Source: an uncultured Christensenellaceae bacterium
GTDB taxonomy: Bacteria > Bacillota > Clostridia > Christensenellales > Borkfalkiaceae
Direction: 5' to 3'
Assembly: GCA_910586675.1 (NCBI GenBank)
Contig: CAJUJO010000018.1
Location: forward strand, 1-32,839
Length of the DNA stretch: 32,839 bases
Shown here: positions 1 through 6,609 of the stretch, piece after piece
Layout: every line of letters begins with the position of its first letter
Numbering within the stretch: position 1 is the first letter of the stretch
Notes under the pieces: generated by a model
Database searches by the model: none
What the model was told of the DNA's origin: nothing
The model's input: only the letters and a program-made list of their open reading frames with translations
Made by a program: the position numbers and the translations under genes

Positions 1-24
1 TCCTACATATTTGCCCAAAAACCC

Positions 25-54
25 TTGATTTTGAGGCTTTTTCTATGTTATAAT
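25..54 (+). promoter_or_regulatory. Orphan sigma-A-like promoter
   Basis: TTGATT (25-30), an 18-bp spacer and TATAAT (49-54) read rightward, but no credible gene follows on that strand. The only downstream frame is a 16-codon ORF at 84-134 without a ribosome binding site. It could drive an untranslated RNA, be a leftover of a lost gene, or be a chance match in AT-rich DNA. Confidence 0.3.
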
Positions 55-165
55 ACAACAATCAAATTAAAAGCGCACTTCTCATGTGGAATAAAATATT
101 TGCAAAGAAAAATCGGGATTTATTTTCCAAATAATCTTTTATCCTTTACTTTAAGTTGACCGTTT

Positions 166-972
166 TCATCTATCATCATAATTATCTGTTTCGGCAAATT
201 CTGCTTCCGGAGATACGCCTGCAAATTTGCGATTTCTGAATGCGATTGCTATACCGTGTTCCACATCGCAATTACAGTCCCCGCACAATGCAATAACTTC
301 ACTATCTTGCGAAAAATCAAGACAAACCGTCTTTACGTCTATCTCATATGGTAATATCTCAAAGCTGTGCGCTTCCTCCCAATCGTCATCCCAACTCTCG
401 TGACAGAGATTTACATATTCGAGTATGTCGGCTTTAACCTTATCGGCGTTATGCGGTAAAGTTTTAACAAGCCATTTCAAAGCGTCAAGTTCACGATTGT
501 TTAAGAAAACAACGGAAGTTTTATACGGAACATCGTTCTCCAACCGGTCATAATCGTAAATACTCGGTTCGTAAATTTCATTTTCGCTACGCGTTATAAA
601 TAATTTGAGCGATTTCGTTTTTCCGAATACGTTGACGGATATGCTGTCGCTTGTAGACATACATATTTCGCTTTTGTCTCGTTTTAATTCTTCGGTAAAG
701 CGTTTACTGTTTTCTTCAATTTGCTTTTCATGGGCTATCCTCGCTTTCGTGATGCACATATCAATTATTCTTCTCTTTTTATCAATATGGACGCGCACGA
801 AGTTTGTAAATTCGCAAATGCTTAATATACAGAATGCCACACCGATAATTAAAGAAACCCATCTATAACCCGACGGAATTCTCTCCACCAATACAGCAAA
901 CAATATGCCCGTTACTGCCAAACAAATAGATGTTATAGCTATAATCAGTCTTAAAATTTGTTTTTTATCCAA
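166..972 (-). CDS. Hypothetical membrane protein, two N-terminal TM helices
   Basis: I do not recognise a family. The frame is open further upstream, but the first in-frame ATG (1032) lies inside the predicted promoter. I therefore choose the TTG at 972, which has GAGGGAG (981-987) 8 nt upstream and gives about 268 residues. Two hydrophobic helices (about residues 6-28 and 38-60) are followed by a charged, Lys/Glu-rich segment that could be a short coiled coil. The remaining ~200 residues are soluble and presumably cytoplasmic, with several Cys near the C-terminus (CGDCNCDVEHG). The gene is AT-rich compared with the genes that follow, suggesting an accessory or acquired gene. It has its own promoter and no operon partner in view. 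Function unknown. Confidence 0.6.
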   Translation of the reverse strand: MDKKQILRLIIAITSICLAVTGILFAVLVERIPSGYRWVSLIIGVAFCILSICEFTNFVRVHIDKKRRIIDMCITKARIAHEKQIEENSKRFTEELKRDKSEICMSTSDSISVNVFGKTKSLKLFITRSENEIYEPSIYDYDRLENDVPYKTSVVFLNNRELDALKWLVKTLPHNADKVKADILEYVNLCHESWDDDWEEAHSFEILPYEIDVKTVCLDFSQDSEVIALCGDCNCDVEHGIAIAFRNRKFAGVSPEAEFAETDNYDDR

Positions 973-1011
973 GAAACTGACTCCCTCTAAATTACTGTTT
1001 ATCGTAAATTT

Positions 1012-1040
1012 ATTATAGCATATTACAGTCAAAAAAACAA
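1012..1040 (-). promoter_or_regulatory. Promoter of the membrane protein gene
   Basis: Read on the minus strand: TTGTTT (1040-1035), 17 bp, TATAAT (1017-1012). This places transcription start near 1005 and supports the TTG start at 972 rather than the upstream ATG. Confidence 0.5.
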
Positions 1041-1047
1041 GCGGTAA

Positions 1048-1063
1048 GTATAGCTCGCTATAC
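1048..1063. repeat. Perfect 7-bp inverted repeat, 2-bp centre
   Basis: GTATAGC-TC-GCTATAC forms a 16-bp dyad just upstream of the promoter at 1012-1040. It lacks a T-run, so it is more likely a protein-binding site or a relic than a terminator. Confidence 0.4.
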
Positions 1064-1127
1064 CTATTGCGCTTCGCTACATAAGGTTCGTTTGCTCTGC
1101 CGGGGTTTCATCCGCACAGAAAATATA

Positions 1128-1153
1128 GAAAAAAGCGTGGCTTCACGCCACGC
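1128..1153 (-). terminator. Rho-independent terminator of the tetR-ABC operon
   Basis: On the minus strand GCGTGGC (1153-1147) pairs with GCCACGC (1141-1135) over a 5-nt loop, followed by a run of T (A-run 1128-1134 on the plus strand). It lies 80 nt downstream of the permease stop. Confidence 0.75.
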
Positions 1154-1233
1154 CTAATTCTCGTTCACCTGCGGCTTACCTATTTTTTTATGGGAACTAT
1201 GGTAATTAGCGCCGCTTTTTGTTATCGGAAAGA

Positions 1234-2370
1234 TTACGTTTCCGCCATGATTTCTTTGACGGAAATCTTGTTGATTTTTGCGACGTAATACGCGGCGATT
1301 GCCGCATAGCACGCGAGAAACAGCGAGAATGTGACGAGAAGCGCCATTCCGTCGAAGCCGTATTCGGGCACTTCGCCAACGTTTTTGAAGATGACGTTTA
1401 TCATGAACTCCAACAGTCCAAACTGATACCCCGTTCCTACGGCGAAGCCGAGCGCGGCAAAGGGGAGAAAACCGGCAAAGACCGCCGCCGCGCTCTCTTT
1501 CAGCGTATAGCCCGCCGTCTTCATGAGCGCGAGCGTCTTTTTGTTGTTTCTGACGAGGGAGGTCATCGCCATAAACGCGGAAGTCAGGGCGAGCACGAGG
1601 CCGATTATAAGGATCATCCAGCCCATCGTACCGCTTACGAGGCGCTCCATGGATAAACCCATCTGTATCATCGCCGAAAAGCAGAAACAGGAAAAGGCGA
1701 TAAAAAAGGTGAGCAGTTTATTTGCGGAAATTGTCTTCAATGCCGCTTGAATCAGAAAGGGGCGATCCTTCGGGGTGCGGTCCCGTTTGCGCTTTGCGGA
1801 TGTCTTTTGCCTGCCGCGCATGATTTCCAAGGCGGGGCGTCTGAGCATGGCGCTCGCCACGGCATACGCTATAACGGAGAACGCCGAGGGCGGTGCGAAT
1901 ACCAGCGCGAAGAGCAGCCAAGGGTGAAAGGAGATTTCTACGGTTAAGCCTTCGAGCGTGAGCTGGGAATAAATAAACGGCATGGCGGCGAATCCCAACC
2001 CGAATCCGAGCGCGCATCCGAAAAGGGTGCTCAGTCCGAATACGGTAAACCCGACGGCGAGCCGCCTTTCCGAATAGCCGAGCGCTTTCAGCGTGCCGAG
2101 CGTTTTGCGGTGCTCGTCGACGTACAGCTTCACGTAAAAGAGCAGCATGACGGCGGCAATCAGCGCGAGCACGCCTCCCGTGATTGCGCAGCAAAATTGC
2201 GCCGTTGCGATCTGCGCTTCGTACAGCGGGAGAAGCTCGGGGGAAACGCCGCCGCGCAGCGGGAGCACGTCGAGATAGAAATTCAAAAAAAAGGTGCACA
2301 CGAACGCGGCGCAGAAGCATACGACGGTAACGCCGAAGAGTTTTACTCCGTCTTTCAGAGAAATAATCAT
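1234..2370 (-). CDS. Compact FtsX-family ABC transporter permease
   Basis: A 378-residue integral membrane protein with about eight hydrophobic helices in two related halves. Each half carries the FtsX-type cytoplasmic coupling motif: LKALGYSERR near residue 95 and LMKTAGYTLKES near 283. The first helix (about 10-32) is followed by only a short extracytoplasmic stretch, so the large periplasmic-type domain of MacB and BceB is absent. It is much shorter than the usual two-FtsX-domain permeases, yet both repeats are intact, so I read it as a compact family rather than a truncation. It starts 4 nt after the stop of the ATPase gene, so the two form one transporter. The substrate is unknown; families with this layout and a TetR regulator often export antimicrobial peptides, lipids or drugs. 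Confidence 0.8.
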   Translation of the reverse strand: MIISLKDGVKLFGVTVVCFCAAFVCTFFLNFYLDVLPLRGGVSPELLPLYEAQIATAQFCCAITGGVLALIAAVMLLFYVKLYVDEHRKTLGTLKALGYSERRLAVGFTVFGLSTLFGCALGFGLGFAAMPFIYSQLTLEGLTVEISFHPWLLFALVFAPPSAFSVIAYAVASAMLRRPALEIMRGRQKTSAKRKRDRTPKDRPFLIQAALKTISANKLLTFFIAFSCFCFSAMIQMGLSMERLVSGTMGWMILIIGLVLALTSAFMAMTSLVRNNKKTLALMKTAGYTLKESAAAVFAGFLPFAALGFAVGTGYQFGLLEFMINVIFKNVGEVPEYGFDGMALLVTFSLFLACYAAIAAYYVAKINKISVKEIMAET

Positions 2371-2374
2371 GCCG

Positions 2375-3061
2375 TTACCACCCGATTTCGTATGCCGTTT
2401 TCTTTTCGGCGTTTGCGGAGATTTCCGTTATTCTGCCGCTGTTCATACCGATTACGGTGTCCGCCATGTCGGCGATGTTTTTATTGTGCGTAACCATGAT
2501 CATTGTGAAGCCGAGCCGCGCCTTTTCCTTCATGATATAGTCGAGCACTTCCCGCCCCGTCGCTTCGTCGAGCGCGCCCGTCGGCTCGTCGAGGAAGAGG
2601 AGAGACGGCCGTTTTGCAAGCGCCCGCGCGATGCAAACGCGCTGCTGTTCCCCGCCCGAGAGTTCGGCGGGTCTTGCGCGGAGCTTCTCCTGTAAGCCGA
2701 GCGCTTCTATGATTTCCGAACAGTTTCCTTCGCCCGCAAGATTCGCGCCAAGTTTCACGTTGTCGAGCACGTCGAGGTGGGGGAGCAGATAGTATTGCTG
2801 GAAGATGAAGCCCACGTATTTGCGGCGGAAGGCGGTAAGCGCCTTTTCGTGCATTTCGGTAAGCACGAATCCGTTCGCCGTGATTTTGCCGCCGTCCGCT
2901 TTCTCTAAGCCGGAAAGCGCGTTCATCAGCGTGCTCTTGCCCGAGCCGGACGCGCCTAAAACGACGGTAAAAGCACCGTCGGCGATTTCGAGGGAAACAC
3001 CGCGCAGTACCTGCGTTTTTCCGTTGTCGTAACATTTCGTAACGTTTTCCGCCGTGATCAT
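2375..3061 (-). CDS. ABC transporter ATP-binding protein (MacB/LolD-like)
   Basis: A 228-residue nucleotide-binding subunit. Visible motifs are Walker A GASGSGKST (residues 36-44), the Q-loop in FIFQQYYLLPHLDV, the signature LSGGEQQRV, Walker B LLFLDEPTGALD and the switch His in VTHNKN. The ALD after Walker B and the LPHLDVLDNVKLG segment are typical of the MacB/LolD/BceA group that works with FtsX-type permeases. I start at 3061, where the ATG overlaps the TGA of the upstream tetR gene (ATGA), implying translational coupling. Upstream extension of this frame would run into tetR in another frame and is rejected. It energises the permease encoded next. Confidence 0.93.
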   Translation of the reverse strand: MITAENVTKCYDNGKTQVLRGVSLEIADGAFTVVLGASGSGKSTLMNALSGLEKADGGKITANGFVLTEMHEKALTAFRRKYVGFIFQQYYLLPHLDVLDNVKLGANLAGEGNCSEIIEALGLQEKLRARPAELSGGEQQRVCIARALAKRPSLLFLDEPTGALDEATGREVLDYIMKEKARLGFTMIMVTHNKNIADMADTVIGMNSGRITEISANAEKKTAYEIGW

Positions 3062-3636
3062 TGTAATTCTCCTTTTTTCGCGCGGACGAGCAGGCTTGAA
3101 AAGACGGTTGTCAGCATTTCGGAAATTTCCTGTTCCGTAAAGGCGCAAACCTTCGTTGCGAGAAGCACGGCGACGCCGTGCGAGTAAATCCAGATGTGCA
3201 GGTACATCTTTTCGGCGGTTGCTTCGTCAAGCCCGTAGCTGTTCTGAATGGAATTCAAAATTTTCTCGTAGCTGTCTTCGATGTCTTCGAGCACGCAGTG
3301 CGCGTCGGGGATGCGTTCCTTCTCTTTCATGAAGAGAAGAGCGAAGAGCTTGGGGCGTTCCGCCGCGAAGCGGATATAGTTTTCCCCTACCCCCTTAAAG
3401 GGGAGCGCTTCCTCTAAGCCTGCGTTTACGTATCCTGCATATACGCCGCGCGCATACGCGTCGACCTCCGTAAAAACTTCGCTCATGTTTTCGAATACGG
3501 TAAATACGGGGCGTGCCGAGCTTCCGAGCTTTGCCCCCAAATTTCGCGCGGTCAGCGCTTCCGCGCCCTCCGTTTCGACGATTCGGACGGCGGCTTTTAT
3601 GATTTCTTCTCTCGTAAATTTTGCTTTCGGCGGCAT
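3058..3636 (-). CDS. TetR/AcrR-family transcriptional regulator
   Basis: A 192-residue one-component repressor. The N-terminal ~50 residues hold the TetR helix-turn-helix: REEIIKAAVRIVETEGAEALTARNLGAKLGSS, then an FTVFEN segment in place of the usual IYRHF. The remainder is a helical ligand and dimerisation domain. It is first in an operon with an ABC ATPase and an FtsX permease, overlapping the ATPase by 4 nt, so it very likely controls its own operon in response to a transported compound. A perfect palindrome lies between its promoter and its start codon. Shine-Dalgarno AAGGAG precedes the ATG at 3636. Confidence 0.9.
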   Translation of the reverse strand: MPPKAKFTREEIIKAAVRIVETEGAEALTARNLGAKLGSSARPVFTVFENMSEVFTEVDAYARGVYAGYVNAGLEEALPFKGVGENYIRFAAERPKLFALLFMKEKERIPDAHCVLEDIEDSYEKILNSIQNSYGLDEATAEKMYLHIWIYSHGVAVLLATKVCAFTEQEISEMLTTVFSSLLVRAKKGELQ

Positions 3637-3651
3637 AGCTTCTCCTTAACT

Positions 3652-3665
3652 AAAACAATTGTTTT
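3652..3665. promoter_or_regulatory. Putative TetR operator palindrome
   Basis: AAAACAATTGTTTT is a perfect 14-bp palindrome lying downstream of the -10 of the tetR promoter, about +8 to +21 of the predicted transcript. This is a classic position for an autorepressor to block initiation or clearance. That TetR binds it is inferred from position and symmetry only. Confidence 0.65.
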
Positions 3666-3679
3666 GCAACATACGTTTT

Positions 3680-3708
3680 ATTATAATATATAAAGAAAGG
3701 AATGTCAA
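3680..3708 (-). promoter_or_regulatory. Consensus sigma-A promoter of tetR-ABC operon
   Basis: On the minus strand TTGACA (3708-3703), exactly 17 bp, TATAAT (3685-3680): a full match to both hexamers. Such a strong promoter fits an operon held off by a repressor. Confidence 0.8.
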
Positions 3709-3746
3709 TAATTTTTTGAAAAAATTCTATGAATTAATGAACTTAT

Positions 3747-3775
3747 TTGATTTTTATAGTAGAATAAAGTATAAT
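3747..3775 (+). promoter_or_regulatory. Promoter of the AT-rich gene
   Basis: TTGATT (3747-3752), 17 bp, TATAAT (3770-3775), reading away from the tetR promoter. Shine-Dalgarno AGAGG (3789-3793) follows 7 nt before the ATG at 3801. Confidence 0.65.
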
Positions 3776-3800
3776 AAATTTATACAAAAGAGGTAAAAAC

Positions 3801-4940
3801 ATGGACATAAATCAGTTATCAGAATTATTTAAGCTTTCCAACATGATGAAACAACGAAATCAAGAGTTACGTGAGATGTTTAAGAAATTTATAAAACCGA
3901 ATTTATTAATCCGTGTTATGGAAGAAATAAGAGAAATGCCCGAGTTTATAGATATCGTTGTGAAATACAATTGTTATCCTTTACAATTGAAGGCGATACT
4001 TGCTTTGGGAAGTGAAGATATGGATTTTGATATTTGTTTTAATCTTGCAATGATAAATTGGTATTTATTATTGTCTGTTAAAGATGAAGACAAGCATGAA
4101 TATTATCATAACAATAATTATATCCAAGATATAAAATTACGGACAATTGAGCAGTGTCGATTAAGGCAATTAATACAAAATGTTGAGGAGCGAAATTTCG
4201 CACTGGTTCATGCTCCAATAAACTATTCAATACACTGCATGGTTAATTTTTTATTGACTCACGTTAATGATAATTTACGAAAGAAAAATCGCACTTCGGT
4301 GCCCAATGCTAATTATAAAATTAATTCGCTTATAGTGATGCTAAAAAATATTAGGTCTATTTTATTGCTGACAGAGAGCGATAATTGCGGAAGTGCGTTT
4401 TCTTTATTAAGAGCTTTGATTGAAAGCATGTTTGTCTACTTTACTATTTATGATAATGAAACTGTTGCTAATGAATATTACAAATTTATGGAATATAGAA
4501 TTGCATATGAGGAGGGGGGACAATATCCGCAAAATTTTATTGACATATTGCCTAAAAATGTACAAACGCAAAATTATCTAAATTATGGCTGGCTTGACAG
4601 CATTCAGAAGAAAGAACGTAAATATACGTTTACTGAAGTGGTAGAATATTGTAGAATAGCTAACAAAAATTATAAAGATTCTTACCTTACGGCTTATAAA
4701 TATTGCTGTAAATTTGCACATGGGAATTATATAAAACAAATTATTAATCCATATTCGTTTATTTGGATACTGGAAAAAACGGGTAGAATTTTATTATATT
4801 TAGCAGAAGAATTTTCTTTTATATTTCAAGAAAAAGTTGTTTTTAATGATGTTGACCTTGAAACATATTTAACAGAAAGCGTTAATGAGGCAATAGAAGT
4901 ATTTAATAAAATAAATACAGAAACTGAGAATAGTGCTTAG
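3801..4940 (+). CDS. AT-rich hypothetical protein, possibly DUF5677-like
   Basis: A 379-residue, mainly helical soluble protein without signal peptide or membrane segments. The middle and C-terminal parts (SLLRALIESMFVYFTIYD near residue 200, then CKFAHGNYIKQ near 305) resemble the pattern of DUF5677-type proteins, where a helix with LLRxLIE is followed later by a short His-containing motif. This is recalled resemblance, not a search result, and I assign no activity. Codon use is strongly AT-biased (many TTA, ATA, AAT, TAT codons), in sharp contrast to the GC-ending codons of tetR before it and mcsA after it. That points to recent horizontal acquisition. It has its own promoter and ribosome binding site and no operon partner. 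Confidence 0.75.
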   Translation: MDINQLSELFKLSNMMKQRNQELREMFKKFIKPNLLIRVMEEIREMPEFIDIVVKYNCYPLQLKAILALGSEDMDFDICFNLAMINWYLLLSVKDEDKHEYYHNNNYIQDIKLRTIEQCRLRQLIQNVEERNFALVHAPINYSIHCMVNFLLTHVNDNLRKKNRTSVPNANYKINSLIVMLKNIRSILLLTESDNCGSAFSLLRALIESMFVYFTIYDNETVANEYYKFMEYRIAYEEGGQYPQNFIDILPKNVQTQNYLNYGWLDSIQKKERKYTFTEVVEYCRIANKNYKDSYLTAYKYCCKFAHGNYIKQIINPYSFIWILEKTGRILLYLAEEFSFIFQEKVVFNDVDLETYLTESVNEAIEVFNKINTETENSA

Positions 4941-5001
4941 CGTTGTTTTAATATTAAATTCTGATTATTATTTTCTATGAATTGATAATGTACGGCAGGC
5001 G

Positions 5002-5031
5002 TTGACAATCCTCGCGCGCGCGTGATATAAT
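5002..5031 (+). promoter_or_regulatory. Promoter of mcsA-mcsB-clpC
   Basis: TTGACA (5002-5007), 18 bp, TATAAT (5026-5031). The spacer contains five CG dinucleotides in a row (5013-5022). No CtsR heptad repeat or CIRCE inverted repeat is visible around it. The leader is about 15 nt, with GGGGAGG-type Shine-Dalgarno (5040-5047) before the ATG at 5053. Confidence 0.7.
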
Positions 5032-5052
5032 AAAAGGACGGGGAGGGCGTAT

Positions 5053-5550
5053 ATGCACTGTTCCAATTGCGGCGCGAAGGGCGCCGCCGAATACGTGAGG
5101 AGAACGGACGGAAGGGAAGTGAAAATTTCCCTCTGCCCGTCGTGCTATTCCAAGCTCTACGGCGGGGAGGACGACAACGACTTTTTCACCTCCTTTCTCG
5201 GAAACGTGGGGAGCAGAAAGGAAAAGTCCTGTCCGTCCTGCGGAACGACGCTCGCCGATTTCCGCCGTACGGGGCTGTTGGGCTGCGCGCGCTGCTATAC
5301 GGAGTTCCGCGAAGAGCTTACGCCCGCCGTGCGCTACGTGCAGGGCAAGGTGCGGCACGAAGGCAAGCGCCCCAGCGAAGAGTCGGGCGGCAATTACGAC
5401 CTCGTGCGGCAGCTGGTGCGCGAACAGGAAAAACTCAAATCGGAATTAGAGCACGCTATCAGGGAAGGAAACTTTTACGCGGCGGAGAAGCTCAAAGCGC
5501 GGCTGAAAGAAATCAACCGAAGGCTTTACGGCGGGGGGGATGCAAGATGA
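5053..5550 (+). CDS. mcsA: McsA-like zinc protein, activator of the McsB arginine kinase
   Basis: A 165-residue protein with the McsA layout. Four CxxC pairs (CSNC at the N-terminus, CPSC twice, CARC) form two zinc-binding units in the first ~90 residues. A UVR-like motif closes the C-terminus (about residues 125-160: LKSELEHAIREGNFYAAEKLKARLKEI, given here in pieces around EGNFYAAEKLK). In Bacillus McsA binds and activates the arginine kinase McsB, and its UVR motif docks to ClpC-type proteins. Its stop overlaps the mcsB start (ATGA), so the two are translationally coupled. In Bacillus, ctsR precedes mcsA; here an unrelated gene lies upstream and mcsA has its own promoter. Confidence 0.9.
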   Translation: MHCSNCGAKGAAEYVRRTDGREVKISLCPSCYSKLYGGEDDNDFFTSFLGNVGSRKEKSCPSCGTTLADFRRTGLLGCARCYTEFREELTPAVRYVQGKVRHEGKRPSEESGGNYDLVRQLVREQEKLKSELEHAIREGNFYAAEKLKARLKEINRRLYGGGDAR

Positions 5551-6569
5551 CGGCGGAACGGGAAGAAATATTCAAAAACGTGGCCGTCTCCACCCGCATG
5601 CGCCTTGCGCGCAATTTCGCCGATTATCCCTTTCCCAATCGCCTGAAAGACGAAAGGGCGGCGCGGGAAATCGTCCGCCTGATTGCCGCGGAACTCAATT
5701 ACAGGGATACCTTCGACCTCTATTTCATGAATAACATCAGCGAGGAGAAGGCGGCGTTTTTGAAGGAGCGGTATCTGATCAGTCAAGACCTCATCGAGAA
5801 CCGCAGAATTTCGGCGGCGCTCATTTCAAGGGACGAGAGCATCTCCGTCATGATAAACGAAGAGGATCATATCCGTGCGCAGTACTTTATGCGCGGATGC
5901 GATCTGGAACGGGTATACGAACGCATTTCGGGCATCGACGATATTATTTCCGAATCCATTCCTTTTGCGTACGACGAAGAATTCGGGTATCTTACGGCAT
6001 GTCCGACCAATCTCGGCACGGGGCTGCGCGCCTCCGTTATGCTCTTTCTGCCCGCGCTCACGCGGCGCAATCTCATGCGCGGCATATCCCCCGAGCTTTC
6101 CCGCTTAGGACTTACCGTGCGCGGCGCGTTCGGCGAAGGGAGCGGAACCGAAGGGGAGTTGTATCAAATCAGCAACGAGGTTACGCTCGGCATTTCGGAG
6201 GCGGAGATTTTATCCGTCGTTGACCGCGCCGTTTCCACTGTCGTGGAGTTTGAAAAGCGCGAGCGCGAACGCATGAAGGCGGAAGAGGGCGTCGCCTTAA
6301 AAGACAAAGTGTTCCGCGCTTACGGCGTTTTGACAAACTGCATGAAGATAGAAAGAAACGAATTCATGCGCCTTATGGCGGACGTGAAGTTAGGCGTTGC
6401 GGTCGGCTTCTTTCAAGGAAATACGGCGGAGCTGGACGATTTGATCGTCGCCATGCGTCCCGCCAACATCAACCGCTTGAACGGCGCGCCCCTTTCGCAG
6501 GAGGAATGCGATATTTACCGCGCCGAATACGCGGGCAAAGCGCTCCGCAGCATGGAGCTGAAAACATGA
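5547..6569 (+). CDS. mcsB: Protein arginine kinase McsB
   Basis: A 340-residue ATP:guanido phosphotransferase-type kinase that phosphorylates arginine on proteins, marking them for ClpC-ClpP in Bacillus. Visible signatures are VSTRMRLARNFADYPFP near the N-terminus, NEEDHIRAQ (substrate loop with catalytic Glu), the GYLTACPTNLGTGLRASV nucleotide-binding segment, and RGAFGEGSGTEGELYQISNE near residue 190. The length matches the family. I start at the ATG at 5547, overlapping the mcsA stop; the frame is open further upstream, but that is an alternative frame of mcsA. ClpC follows 40 nt later with its own ribosome binding site. Confidence 0.95.
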   Translation: MTAEREEIFKNVAVSTRMRLARNFADYPFPNRLKDERAAREIVRLIAAELNYRDTFDLYFMNNISEEKAAFLKERYLISQDLIENRRISAALISRDESISVMINEEDHIRAQYFMRGCDLERVYERISGIDDIISESIPFAYDEEFGYLTACPTNLGTGLRASVMLFLPALTRRNLMRGISPELSRLGLTVRGAFGEGSGTEGELYQISNEVTLGISEAEILSVVDRAVSTVVEFEKRERERMKAEEGVALKDKVFRAYGVLTNCMKIERNEFMRLMADVKLGVAVGFFQGNTAELDDLIVAMRPANINRLNGAPLSQEECDIYRAEYAGKALRSMELKT

Positions 6570-6609
6570 CGGACGCGGAAAGTCAGAAAACGCGCAAGGA
6601 GAGAATGTT

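Noticed and set aside
84..134. 16-codon ORF downstream of the orphan promoter
   Set aside because: No ribosome binding site and no recognisable product; too short to support.
4941..5052. CtsR heptad box or CIRCE element before mcsA
   Set aside because: Looked for direct GGTCAAA-type heptads and the CIRCE inverted repeat; neither is present.
5067..5546. Upstream in-frame extension of mcsB
   Set aside because: It is an alternative frame of mcsA; the ATG at 5547 overlaps the mcsA stop and begins the conserved McsB sequence.
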